In this document: in pieces, positions 52,603 through 63,600 of the stretch
Position numbering within the stretch: position 1 is the stretch's first letter
Layout: every line of letters begins with the position of its first letter
Assembly (NCBI RefSeq): GCF_001429395.1
Contig: NZ_LMJT01000005.1
Span: forward strand, 62,001-126,000
Direction: 5' to 3'
Origin: Allobosea sp. Root381
GTDB lineage: Bacteria > Pseudomonadota > Alphaproteobacteria > Rhizobiales > Beijerinckiaceae
Length of the DNA stretch: 64,000 nucleotides
Position numbers and translations under genes: made by a program
Notes under the pieces: model-generated
Seen by the model: the letters and a program-made list of their open reading frames with translations, nothing else
Database searches by the model: none
Told to the model about the DNA's origin: nothing

Positions 52603-53928
52603 CTAGCCCAGCACGCGGCCATAGACCGCCTTCACCCTCTCGGTGTAGCGATCGGGCGAGAAGAAGTCCGCCCGTTCCCGCCCGCGCCTGGACAGGTCCG
52701 CACGCAGGTCGGCGTCGGCATCGATGGCGCTGATGGCATCACGGATCTCGTCGATCCGGTAGGGATCGACGAGCAGGGCAGCATCGCCGGCGACCTCCGG
52801 CATCGAGCTCGTCTTCGAGGTGATGGTCGGGGTGCCGAGCAGCATCGCCTCCAGGATCGGCAGGCCGAAGCCCTCGTACAGCGACGGGAACAGGACGCCC
52901 CGCGCCCCGCGGATCAGCGACATGAGCGACGTCCGCGGAACATAGGAGAGCCGCTGGACGCGGCGGTCGGCGGTGATCCGCTCGCCATCGAAGCGCCAGC
53001 TCCGGAAGCGCTCGTCGTTGAGCAACTCGACATCACGGTCATATTGCCAGCCGAGCCCCCCGACGAGCACGAGCGGGCGGCTCGTTCCCGACGCGGCGAA
53101 GGCCTCGACCATGCGCGAAACGTTCTTCTTGGGCTCGATCGCTCCCAGGAAGAGGAAATACTCCTTGAAGCCGAGCCCGTAGCGATGCTCGATCTCGCGC
53201 GCGATCACGTCATCCTCGACCGACAGCAGCGCGCTGTCGATCGAGACCGACTGCCAGGTATTGGTGATCTTGTCTTCGGGCACGTCGAAGAATTCGATCA
53301 CGTCGCGGCGCGTGAATTCCGAGACCGTGACGATATGGTCCGCCTCGCGGGCGATGTTCTTGATCAGCTTGTAGAAATAGCGCTTGTTGTCCAGCGTCGC
53401 GTAAGGCAGCCGCAGCGGCACGATATCGTGGATGGTATAGATATTCGCCGCGTTCCTGGCGCGCAGCGCGATCGGCCGCGTCGCGTGGAAGATGTCGTGC
53501 TGGCGGTCCGGCCGAACCGTCAGGCGCCGGCCATGGCGGTTGAAGTGCAGGAAGGCCCGTTCCTCGAGGCGCAGGGCAGCGTGGGTCGGATGGCGCCCGG
53601 CGGCTGTCGCGCCGGAGGCGGGGTCGAGCACGATGCGCTGGGCCGCCAGCCGCGACGCCGTGGCGCCGCCTGGCACGCCAACCGCCCAATCGATGGCGCG
53701 GCCGATATCCCTGACGGGATCGAACCCCGCCGGCTTGTTGGCATCATGAAGGCTGATCTCCGCCAGCAGCGGGTCCTTCCGATTGACGGCACGATCCGTG
53801 CCGATCAGCAGTTCGGTGTCATAGCCTGCGGCATCCGCAGTGCGCGCCAGGTTGCGGGCATAGGTCGCGATGCCCGTGCCCTGCGGGAGGGTGATGGCAT
53901 TCGCCTCGAAAAGAATGCTCTTTGACAC
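52603..53928 (-). CDS. Group 1 (GT4-type) glycosyltransferase
   Basis: The 441-residue protein is a GT-B-fold glycosyltransferase. The C-terminal half holds EGFGLPILEAMLLGTPTITS, the nucleotide-sugar-binding motif, and FLFLGAIEPKKN. The N-terminus reads SKSILFEANAITLPQGTGIA. I start it at the GTG at 53928 because the upstream frame lacks coding character. It is 20 nt downstream of the unknown protein and near Wza-type and polyketide genes, so it likely acts in surface polysaccharide assembly. Its donor and acceptor are unknown. Confidence 0.85.
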   Translation of the reverse strand: MSKSILFEANAITLPQGTGIATYARNLARTADAAGYDTELLIGTDRAVNRKDPLLAEISLHDANKPAGFDPVRDIGRAIDWAVGVPGGATASRLAAQRIVLDPASGATAAGRHPTHAALRLEERAFLHFNRHGRRLTVRPDRQHDIFHATRPIALRARNAANIYTIHDIVPLRLPYATLDNKRYFYKLIKNIAREADHIVTVSEFTRRDVIEFFDVPEDKITNTWQSVSIDSALLSVEDDVIAREIEHRYGLGFKEYFLFLGAIEPKKNVSRMVEAFAASGTSRPLVLVGGLGWQYDRDVELLNDERFRSWRFDGERITADRRVQRLSYVPRTSLMSLIRGARGVLFPSLYEGFGLPILEAMLLGTPTITSKTSSMPEVAGDAALLVDPYRIDEIRDAISAIDADADLRADLSRRGRERADFFSPDRYTERVKAVYGRVLG

Positions 53929-53948
53929 CGCAGGTTGGCTCCATTCGG

Positions 53949-54962
53949 CTAGGCTTGCGCCGCATCGGCAGGATGCGGACGCCATTGTGTGAAATCGATC
54001 CCGACAAGGCCCATATGCCCCTCGATCGCGCCCTGCTCGTTCATGACCCTGACCTCGATCGGCTCGTGGGGCACTGCCACCACGATGTCGAATTCGAGCG
54101 AGAAGATGCCGCCGCGCTCGGCCAGGATCCGCGCCTTTCCGAGAAGCTCGGTGCTGTGCACCTCGATCGAGAAAGGCATGCCGCGGATATCCTGCGAGAA
54201 GCCGACCGACATGCGCGCCGCCCAGCTTCCGCGCGGCAGATGGTAATAGGGGCCGTAATAGATGATCCGCGCCCGCCCGGTCACGGCGAGCGCGACCGGG
54301 GGCATGGTGTCGGGCCGGTCTCCCATCAGGAAGCACTGGCGTGGCCAGCTGACCGCGCCCGGCGACCCATGCTGCAGATCCTGCAATCCCCCGAGAACCT
54401 GGGCGACCAGGGCCGCATCTCCCTCATCCAGCACGCTCTCCGCAGGGACGAGCCGATGCAGCGCCTCCCTCAGGCTTGGATGATCCGCCCCGATCTGCCG
54501 ACAGATCTCCCGGGCCTGTTCGCGGGATAGGTTCAGCCCGAAATGTCCCAGCAACACCGCCAGGATCTCGGGCGCGGTACCGGCCATGTCTCGACGGATG
54601 ACGAGACCTTGCGCCGCCGCAGCGAAGGGCCGGGCCAGCACCAGGCCGGCGCAGACCGGGCGGAGCGCCTGGGAGGTCGATATGCGATGGGCCTGCCGGA
54701 CATGGCGCACCGCTTCCACGATGTCGTCGGCGAAGACCAGCGTGCGGATGTTCCGCTTCTCGCAACTCCGGGCGAAATCGGGATTCGGGAACTGGGAGAG
54801 GATGAGCCTTGGCGCTTGCCGCGTTCCCAGATCCGCCACGCTGTCGTTACGGTCGGCATGCAATACCGACAATTCGGGCAGGAGCCGACGCAACGAGGCT
54901 TCAAGAATTTGAAAGGCCCATGTTGTAAGAGGGCTGGGATAGCCAATAGCGACGAAATCCAT
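53949..54962 (-). CDS. Unrecognised protein of the polysaccharide locus
   Basis: The 337-residue protein has no domain I recognise. The first part (about 1-200) is Ala/Leu/Arg-rich and could be a binding fold; the second part (about 210-330) is more strand-like, with ALAVTGRARIIYYGPYYHLP and IEVHSTELLGKARI, suggestive of a beta-sandwich or carbohydrate-binding module. No signal peptide is visible. I start at the ATG at 54962, where AAGAG lies 7 nt upstream, though an ATG at 54992 is possible. It is 20 nt before the glycosyltransferase. Confidence 0.6.
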   Translation of the reverse strand: MDFVAIGYPSPLTTWAFQILEASLRRLLPELSVLHADRNDSVADLGTRQAPRLILSQFPNPDFARSCEKRNIRTLVFADDIVEAVRHVRQAHRISTSQALRPVCAGLVLARPFAAAAQGLVIRRDMAGTAPEILAVLLGHFGLNLSREQAREICRQIGADHPSLREALHRLVPAESVLDEGDAALVAQVLGGLQDLQHGSPGAVSWPRQCFLMGDRPDTMPPVALAVTGRARIIYYGPYYHLPRGSWAARMSVGFSQDIRGMPFSIEVHSTELLGKARILAERGGIFSLEFDIVVAVPHEPIEVRVMNEQGAIEGHMGLVGIDFTQWRPHPADAAQA

Positions 54963-55125
54963 GCCGGCACTCTTATGCGCTCCGTTTCGCAATCACAATC
55001 CGACTGCATTGGCCTCTGCGATATATGCGCATCGCGACGGTGTTGCTTTCCAACCACAACCCTGAACAAGGCTCAGAGCCGAGGTGGCTGACCTAGAGTT
55101 TGCGTGCTAGAAGCGGCGGAGCGTG

Positions 55126-56295
55126 ATGGATACCTATATGCTGAAGTTTTCGATGGCCGCGGCTGGCCTGGCCTTTCTGACGGGGTGCAGCGCTCTTCCA
55201 TCCGCGGGCCCCACCGCCGACGAAGTGACTTCGCAGGCTTCGGCCGAAGAGTTTCAGCGCTACGCCGTTCTGGACATCACTCCCGCGGTCAACGCGGTAC
55301 TGCAGCGGCGTCCGCCCGAGAATATGCTGGCCAATTTCGGCGACCATCGCCCCCCTGTGGCGTCTCGGATCGGCATCGGCGACATCGTCGCCGTGACGAT
55401 CTGGGAGGCTTCCGCCGGCGGCCTCTTCTCGGCGCCGCTGGTCACCGACCGCTTCTCGAGCGGATCGAAGAGCGCGACGATTCCCGAACAAGCGGTCGGG
55501 CGCGACGGTTCGATCACCGTCCCTTATGGCGGCCGGGTCAGCGTCGCCGGGCTCACGGTCGACGCCGCGCAGCAACGCGTCGAGACCAGCATTGCCGGCA
55601 AGGCGATCCAGCCGCAGGCGATCATCTCCATCACCCGTCCGGTCAGCAGCTCGGTGACGGTGACCGGCGAGGTTGCTGCGGGCGCCCGTGTGCCGCTCTC
55701 GGTCAAGGGCGACCGTCTGATGGACGTGATCGCCACGGCGGGGGGCGTCCGCATCCCCGTCAACGAGGCGGCGGTGCAGCTTTCGCGCGGCTCGCGCACG
55801 GTCCGGGTCGCGCTGTCGCGGGTCGTGGCGGACCCGCGCGAGAACATCTACATGCGGCCGGACGACGTGGTCACCGTGGTCCGGCAGCCGCAGACCTACA
55901 TCGCCTACGGTGCGACCGGCCGCAACGCCGAGATCCCCTTCGAGTCCGACACGGTCACGCTGGCGCAGGCGCTGGCGAAGGCCGGCGGCCTGATCGATTC
56001 GCGCTCCGACCCGGCTGGTGTCTTCGTCCTGCGCTACGAGCCCCATGCCATCGCGCGCCAGCTCGTGCCGGACAGCCCGCTGCTCCAGGCCGGCGGCCCG
56101 GTTCCGGTCGTCTACCGCTTCAACCTGCGTGACGCCGACAACCTGTTCATGGCCCAGCGCTTCCAGATCCACGCCAAGGATCTGCTCTATGTCTCCAACG
56201 CGCCGCTGAGCGATATGCAGAAGGCGCTGTCGCTCTTCTACACGGTCGCCGGCCCGGCCCTGAGCGGCGTGGGCATCTACAACGTGACCCGATAG
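55126..56295 (+). CDS. Wza-type polysaccharide export lipoprotein
   Basis: This is an outer-membrane export protein of the polysaccharide biosynthesis/export (Wza/KpsD-like) family. The 390-residue product has a lipoprotein signal with lipobox LTGC. Polysaccharide-export domain segments (IGIGDIVAVTIWEASAGGLF, VGRDGSITVPYGGRVSV) and repeated SLBB-type domains follow. The ATG at 55126 has GGAG upstream; a GTG three nt earlier is the alternative. It is divergent from the unknown gene and convergent with the oxoamine synthase. Confidence 0.88.
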   Translation: MDTYMLKFSMAAAGLAFLTGCSALPSAGPTADEVTSQASAEEFQRYAVLDITPAVNAVLQRRPPENMLANFGDHRPPVASRIGIGDIVAVTIWEASAGGLFSAPLVTDRFSSGSKSATIPEQAVGRDGSITVPYGGRVSVAGLTVDAAQQRVETSIAGKAIQPQAIISITRPVSSSVTVTGEVAAGARVPLSVKGDRLMDVIATAGGVRIPVNEAAVQLSRGSRTVRVALSRVVADPRENIYMRPDDVVTVVRQPQTYIAYGATGRNAEIPFESDTVTLAQALAKAGGLIDSRSDPAGVFVLRYEPHAIARQLVPDSPLLQAGGPVPVVYRFNLRDADNLFMAQRFQIHAKDLLYVSNAPLSDMQKALSLFYTVAGPALSGVGIYNVTR

Positions 56296-56341
56296 GCCCT
56301 CGCGAGCCTGCGGCGGCCGCGCACTCGCGGCGCGGCTGGCC

Positions 56342-57697
56342 TCAGCGCGCCAGGATCTGCTTCAGCGAGGCGTCGCCGAGCCCGGCGAGCTCGCGAGCGA
56401 CACTGTCGACCGTGTCGTCGATCTGCTGGTCGCTATGGCCTGCATTGATGAAGAAGCGCAGCCGCGCAGCCTTCTCCGGAACCCCGGGCGGCACGATCGG
56501 GAAGGCGTTGATGCCATTGCGCAGCAGCCGCTCGGCGAGCATCAGCGTCGCGACGGTTTCCCCGACGATGACGGGTATCACCCCGTAGCCCCAGCTCTCG
56601 CCGACATTCAAGCCCGCTGCGAGCGCCCGCTCATGGAAGCGCTGAGACTGGCGCTGCAACTGCGCGACACGCTCCGGCTCACGCTCCATCAGTGCCAGCG
56701 CAGCCGCGGAGGCGGCCGCGGCCGTCGCCGGCATGCCGACGCTGTAGACGAAGCCGGGCGCCTGATGCTTCAGCAGATCAACCACCACCTCGCAGCCCAC
56801 GACATAGCCGCCGCAGCTGACGAGCGACTTCGACAACGTGCCGAGCCAGAGATCGACTCCGCCGGGTGCAACCGCCTGCTGCTCGAAGATGCCGCGGCCC
56901 CGCGCACCCAGCACGCCCAGCCCATGGGCGTCGTCGATCATCAGCCAGGCGGAGAACCGCTGCTTGATGGCGATCAGCCGCGCCAGGTCCGGCCCGTCGC
57001 CATCCATCGAGAACAGCCCCTCGCTGACGATCAGGACTCGCTCGAAGCGATGCCGGTCCGCCGCCAGCATCGTCTCCAGCGCATCGAGGTCGTTATGCGG
57101 AAACAGCCGCCGCGCGCAGCCGGCAAGCTGCGCACCGACGACGACGCAATTATGGATCAGGGCATCGTGGACCAGCAGATCCTTCGGCCCGAGGAGGGTG
57201 GCGATGGTCGAGACCGCTCCCGCATGGCCCGAAACGAAGGCGATGCAGTCCTGCGCCTCGTAATTGCGAGCCAGCGCCAGTTCCAGCTCGCGATGGACCG
57301 CCCGCTCTCCCGCGGTGATCCGGCTCGCCGACACGGAGCTGCCGAACGCATCGACCGCCGCCGCCACGGCCCGGTTGATCTCGGGATGGCCGTTCAGGCC
57401 GAGATAGTCGTAGGAGGCGAAGTTGACGACCGGCTTGCCCTCGACGACCGAGACCGCGCCGGCCCTGGCATCGTGCTGCCGGTAATACGGGCTCGTGATC
57501 CCGGCGAAGGCGGCGAAGCCGCGCTGGAACTTCATCTGCTGGTAGAGCGGGTGGTCCTCGAAGGCGACGCTGTAGCGCTTCTCCACTCGCGATGCGGGCG
57601 CAGCATCCAGCCGCACGACCTTCTGCGCCGAACTCATTCGGGCGAGCAGGGCCGTCAGCGCATCATCGGAAAGCGGATCGTCGGCGGTTTCGGCCAT
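56342..57697 (-). CDS. Alpha-oxoamine synthase (AONS/RkpG-like)
   Basis: This 451-residue PLP enzyme belongs to the alpha-oxoamine synthase family (KBL, AONS, ALAS, serine palmitoyltransferase). The family joins an acyl thioester with an amino acid and releases CO2. The PLP lysine is in LGTLSKSLVSCGG (about residue 290). DDAHGLGVLG and SGHAGAVSTIATLL are also present. Its start overlaps the polyketide synthase stop by 1 nt (TGATG), so it very likely takes its acyl group from that synthase. In Sinorhizobium, RkpG is the corresponding partner of RkpA in capsule synthesis. Confidence 0.88.
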   Translation of the reverse strand: MAETADDPLSDDALTALLARMSSAQKVVRLDAAPASRVEKRYSVAFEDHPLYQQMKFQRGFAAFAGITSPYYRQHDARAGAVSVVEGKPVVNFASYDYLGLNGHPEINRAVAAAVDAFGSSVSASRITAGERAVHRELELALARNYEAQDCIAFVSGHAGAVSTIATLLGPKDLLVHDALIHNCVVVGAQLAGCARRLFPHNDLDALETMLAADRHRFERVLIVSEGLFSMDGDGPDLARLIAIKQRFSAWLMIDDAHGLGVLGARGRGIFEQQAVAPGGVDLWLGTLSKSLVSCGGYVVGCEVVVDLLKHQAPGFVYSVGMPATAAAASAAALALMEREPERVAQLQRQSQRFHERALAAGLNVGESWGYGVIPVIVGETVATLMLAERLLRNGINAFPIVPPGVPEKAARLRFFINAGHSDQQIDDTVDSVARELAGLGDASLKQILAR

Positions 57698-60600
57698 CAG
57701 GCGGAGCTGCCGCTGGAGGTCTGGATCATCCGCTCGATGCGGCCCGTCTCCTCGTGAGACAAATCCATGTTCGAATGTATGCCGACGAGCTTGACGACGG
57801 TCGATTGCATTTCGCTCTCGACCCGGTCGGCCGTCGTTTCGGCAGCCTGATTGAGCTGCCCGACAATGGCACCGGCCATCTCGGCGAGATTGCGGTCGCC
57901 CGCTCCGACAACGGCAACCTGCACGCCGATCGCGGCCTCCAGCGCCATATGGAGCTCGAGCGCCATCAGGGAGTCGAGGCCGAGCTCGGCGAGAGGCCGG
58001 GCGAGATCGACCTTGCTCTCCGGCATGCGCAGGATGCCGGCGACCTCGCGCCGCAGGATATCCGTCACGATCGCAACCGCCTCCTCGCGGCTCTTGCCGC
58101 GCAGATCGGCTGTCAGCTCCTCCGCCTGCCCGCGCCGCGTTTCGCCGCGCAGCAGGCCTAGGTCGCAGAAGGCAGGGCTTTTCAGCAAAGCGAGCTTCTC
58201 GCCGCCGCCGCCAGGGGCGATGCTCGTCAGGAACTGCACTGGATCGGCCGCATCGCCGAGGCTCAGCAGCCGGCCGAGATGCGCCAGAGCCTCGAAGGAA
58301 CGCATCGGCACCACCCCGGTCGTCCGGCGCAGGCGCTGCCCGAGCTGCTTGTCGCGCGCGATGATGCCGACATCCGAGATTGCGCCCCAGCCGATCGCAA
58401 GGGCCGGCCTGCCCTGGCTGCGGCGGGCGCGCATGAAACCTTCGAGGAAGCCGTTTGCCGCGACATAGGCGCCCTGCCCCGGACTGCCGATCAGCGTCGT
58501 GGCGGAGGAATAGGCAACGAAGAAATCGAGCGGCTCGCCGCGGGTCGCCGCGTCGAGATTGACCAGCCCCTCCGCCTTCGTCCGCAGCACCGCCTGCAGG
58601 CGCTCGGGCGAGAGATTGGCGATCAGCCCGTCATCGAGATGCACCGCCGCATGCACGACGCCGCGCACCGGGCCATGCGCTTCGGACAGGCGCGACACAG
58701 CGGCGCGAACCGCCTCCGCATCGCCGACATCGAAGGTCTCAATGAGGACCTGCGTGCCGGCCGCGCGCATCTCGGCAAGCAGCGGCGCCAGCGCCTCGTC
58801 GACCTGGCCGCGCCGGGACAGGAGCGCGATATGCGATGCGCCCTTCCGCGAAAGCCAGTGAGCCGTCGCGAAGCCGAGCCCCGTCGTGCCGCCGACCACG
58901 AGATAGAGCCCGGGCCGCGCCGCATAGGACAGCGGGGCGACGTCGATCCGCGCGGCACGCGGCGGGCGGATGACGATCTTGCCGATATGCTCGGAGGCCT
59001 GCATCGTCCGGAACGCCGCGCCGACCTCGTAACCCTCATAACTGCGATAGGTCAGGGGCCGCAATTCGCCGCGTCCGAAGGCGGCCGCCAGCTCGGCCAT
59101 CATCCGCCGGACCAGCGCCGGATCCGCCGCCAGCAATTCGTCCAGGTCAATGCCGCTATAGGCGATGTTGCGCAGGAACGGGCGCAACGCGAGCTGTGTG
59201 TTGTCGAGGAAGTCGCGCTTGCCGAGTTCGAGGAAGCGGCCGAAGGGCTTCAGCAGCTTGAAGCTCGCCAGCATCGCCGGGCCGGCCAGCGAATTCAGGA
59301 CAACGTCGACGCCGTCGAAGCGCTCCCCGATCTCGTCGGCAAAGCGCTCTTGGCGCGAATCGAACGCGGCATCCGCGCCAGCCGCCCTGGCGATCGCGCG
59401 CCGGGCCGGGTTGCTGGCCGTACCCAGGACACGCGCCCCCCGGGACTTGGCGATCTGGATCGCCGCGAGCCCGACGCCACCGGCCGCGCCATGGACGAGC
59501 ACGTCGTCACCGGCGCGGACATGGCCTCTCTCGACCAGCGCGTACCAGGCGGTCGCGAAGGCGACGGGGATCGTCGCCGCCGCCTCGAGATCAAGATTGT
59601 CGGGGATCGGGAAGAAGTGCCAATCCGGGCTGACCACATGGGAGGCGAAGGCGCCCGAGACGAAACCCATCACCGCATCGCCCGGCCGGTGCTGCGTCAC
59701 GCCCGGCCCGACCCGAACGACGCGTCCCGAGCATTCGAACCCGAGCGCGGCGCGCGTCAACCCGGCGCCGAGCAGATCGTCGTCGAGGAGGCCGAGGCCG
59801 ACCATCACGTCGCGATAGTTCAGGCCGGCGGCAGCGACCTCGACCTCGATCTCGCCTTCGCCGGGCGCGCGGCGCTGCTGCTTGTGCCACTCGAAGCCGT
59901 CCAGGCCGACGCCGTCGGCGAAGTGCAGGACCGAGCGCTCCTCCGGGGCGAGCGGCGTATCCTCGACCATGCCGCGCCGGACGCGGACCACCTCCGGGCC
60001 GGCCGCGGTGATCCGCCACTCGCGCTCGCCATTGTCGAGAGCGAGAAGCTCGCCCAGGCGCATGTCCGCCGATGCGCAGGCGAGATCGGCCAGCCGCAGG
60101 TCGATCTCGGGGAACTCGTTGATCGCGACCCGGCCGAAGGCCCAGAGCCCGGCCTCCTCGCCGGCCTCACCGGCTCCGTTCGCCCGCGCCGTTTCGGTGA
60201 GGACGAAGACGCGGCAGGGTCGGCCGGCTGCACCGAGCAGCTTCAGCAGCGCCGCCAGCGCCTCGATGCGAGCGGCAAGCCCGGCGCGGAGCGTGCCTTC
60301 TGCCGCCGGAGCCACGATGATCGTCGCCCGCGCCCCAGCGGGCAATGCCGCGAGCCATGGTTCGACTCCGTCGCGATCGATGGTTTTGGCCGCCGTCACC
60401 CCGAAGCGCTCCCCGAGAGCACCGCTCCCGGCCTCGGCCAGGATCGCGAGCCCGACGGTCGCCACGCCCGCCACGCTGCGCCCGCTAGCGCGCGCGCCGG
60501 TCAGAACGAGCCCGCCATCGCCGTTCTGCCATGTCGAGATTTCGCTGGCGCCGGCCGCTTCGAGGCGCTTGCGCGGCGCATCCGGATCGCGATGGAACAG

Positions 60601-63600
60601 GTGATCGCCATCCGCGCGGATGCCCGGGCTCGCCGCCTCGAACAGGAACGCCAGATGCACATCCTCGGACGGCTCGGCCAGCAGGATCGGCGCTCCCTCG
60701 GCCAGAAGCGCCAGCGCGCGGCCAAGCGCCGCCTCGTTCGCGGCGCGCAGCGGCGACAGCGGCAGCGTGAAGCCGATCAGGGCCTCGAAACCGGCGGAGG
60801 CGTTCTGCGCGACGCCGTCGAGAACGAGGAGGTCGAAAAGGCTGCCGACGCCCGGCCGGTGCCGCTGCTCCTCGAGCCTGGCAGCATTCTCGACCGCCAG
60901 CGTCACCGAAATCAGGCCGGCCTGAACCGCTGGCGCGAATGCGTCCGCAAGGCCACTGCTCCAGTCGCCGACGACGAGGAGGCGCAGGCGGCGTGACGAC
61001 GACGCGGTCCAGGCAGCGAGACAGGCTGCGACGACCTGACCGAGCGGAGCCGACAGCGTGCACAGGTTGCCTTGATCGGGAACCGAGCCGGACATGCGGC
61101 CGCCCGTCAGCGAGGCCTTCGCCCCGTGAAGCGCCTGCGCGGCAAGCCCGATCTCGCGATTGGCACGCGGGAAGCGTTGGAGCAGGGTCCCTAGGATCGC
61201 CTCAGGCGAGGGAACCGAGAACGAGCGCACCAGCCCTGTGCCGCCGGCCCTGCTCTCGACGCCGCCCGTCATCGCCAGGACCTCGCGGGCGAGGCCGATC
61301 AGGGGCTCGGCGTCAGGCATGATCTTGCCCTGCGCGGCGAGCCCCTCGAAGGTGGCGTCGTCATCGGGCAGCAGCTCCCGGCACAACGTCCGCGCGAGCG
61401 AGATGGCGAAGGCCTTGAACAGCAGGCCGATCTGGCGAACCGCCTCCGGCGAGGCCGCTTCCGCGCCGGGCTCGAGCATGGGCAGCGCCAGCGGATCGAC
61501 GCCGACATTGTCCTGCCGGAAGGTGCGGTCCGCCACGAACGGCTTGATCAGATGGACCGACCTGAAGACTGCCGCTTCGATGGAAGCGACCAGCCCGCCA
61601 TCTTCTCCGAGCAGAGACACCGACAAGGTCTTGAAGCGGTCGGATTCGCGCAGCAGCTTCGTCACCGAATGGCTGATCCGGGCGCCCTGCCGCCAGACGC
61701 GGATCTGCCGGAAGCGGATCGGCAGATAAGCCTTGCGCTCGCCGTCGCGCTGCGGTCGCGCCAGGAAGAGGCCGTGGAAGCTGGCATCCAGGGAAATCGG
61801 ATGCAGCACATGCCGGTCTTCGAAAGCGCCGGTGCCCCCCTTTGCGACGAGCATGCGGCTCTCGCCCACGGTCTCGTCGCGCCTTGTGGAGGTGACGAGC
61901 CGGAAAAGCGGACCGTAATCCAGGCCCGCCCGCTCGGCCGCCCCATAGATTTCGGGAGCTTCGCTCAGGATCGGCTCGGCGACCCTGGGAATCTCTGGCT
62001 GCAATGCCAGCGCCGAGGCGGGCAGCCCGCGCAGGAAGCCGCGGGCATGCAGCAGCCAGTCGTCACCGGCAAAGCGCCGCCGGCTCCAGATCTCGATGCT
62101 GCCGGAATGGTCGGAATAGCGCGTCGAGACCTCACGGGTCTCGTCCTCGGCGAAGGCCATCGCCCTGAGGATATCGAACTCGCCGAGCTCCAGAACAGCA
62201 GCGCCCGTCAGCTCGGCCCCGGCGGCCAGAGCCATCTCGATCAGCGCCGCCGCAGGCAGGACGACACCGCCATCGACCCGGTGATCGCTCAGATAAGGTA
62301 CCAGGACAGGGTCGAGCAGATTGCGCCACTCCGGGGCCCCGTCCAACACGCGGACCCCGAGCAACGGATGAAGCGGCGCGCTCGCGATCAGGCGGCCATG
62401 GGCATTGAGAGCCTCGGACGTCGCCTCGAAGTGATAGTCCTCCGGCTGGAAGGGATAGGGCGGCAGCGGCACGAGTTCGCGGGGTGGTGCGCCGAAGATC
62501 GCGGCGACATCGTGCTCGACCCCGTTCGCCACAAGCCGTGCGGCGATTGCGCGGACCGGATCGGTTCCGGCCCGGTCGTTCGCCGCCAAGGTCGGCAGCA
62601 TGACGGGCTGCGCATCGCGCGCTCTCGCCGTCTCGGCAATAGCGCCGAGGAGGATAGCCCGCGGAGCCAGCTCGATGAAGGCTGCGTCGGGATGCGCGGC
62701 CAGCGCCGCGTCGATCGCGGCGAGGAAACGGACGGGGTGGCGGATGTTGTTCCACCAATACCGTGCATCGAGCCCTTTCCCCTTATGGAGCCGGCCGGTG
62801 ACGGTCGAATAAAACGGCACCTGAGCCGCCTGGGACGCGACGCCCGAAAGATTGGCGACGATCCTGTCTTCCACGCCGTCGAGCGCCCTGGAATGGAACG
62901 GATAGTCGATGCCCAGCGGCACGCTGGCCACCCGGCGCTTGCGCGCCCGGTCGGCGATGGCGGCGATCTGGTCGGCAGGGCCGGAAACCGTGATCGAGGT
63001 CGCGCTGTTATAGGCGGCCAGGTCGACGTCGGATGCGCCCGTCTCGTCGATCAGCGCCTGGACGGAAGCCGGATCCGCCGCCAGCACCAGCATGCGCCCC
63101 ATGCCGCGCACGGCCTCCTGATGCTCGCTCCTGACATGGAGGATGCGAAGCGCATCGACCCTGGTAATCAAGCCCGCGCATTCGGCGGCCGCGATCTCCC
63201 CGACGCTGTGCCCGATGACGCCCACGGGGCTGACGCCGTATCCGGTCAGGATGGCAGAGAGAGCCGACTGGACGGCGAAGATCAGGGGCTGCGCGACGGA
63301 AGTCCGCTCGAGCTGTTCCACCGAGACGCCGTCCCGGATCCGCTCGGCGAGCGACCAGCCGGCCAGCGGGCGATAGACGGCGTCGATCGCATCGATCTCG
63401 CGGCGGAAGGCCGCGCTGGACCCGTAGGCCAGTTGGCCCATCTGCGGATATTGCCCGCCATTGCCGCTGAAGACGAAAATGCCGCGCCGTGCCGCGCCAT
63501 GTGCCGTCGCGCCGCTGGCCCGGCCCTGCTGCAGCGAGCCGGCACCGAAGGCCCGAAGAGTCGCGGCCGCCTCGCGGCTGGCCTCGGCCGACGTCGCCAG

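Noticed and set aside
56296..56341. CCGCG-CACT-CGCGG hairpin between the exporter and the oxoamine synthase
   Set aside because: A 5-bp stem in GC-rich sequence without a T-tract is too weak to call a terminator.
58279..60996. 905-codon ORF opposite the polyketide synthase
   Set aside because: The composition is Arg/Ala/Asp/Gly-rich and it lies entirely over well-conserved ER, KR and DH-linked coding sequence.
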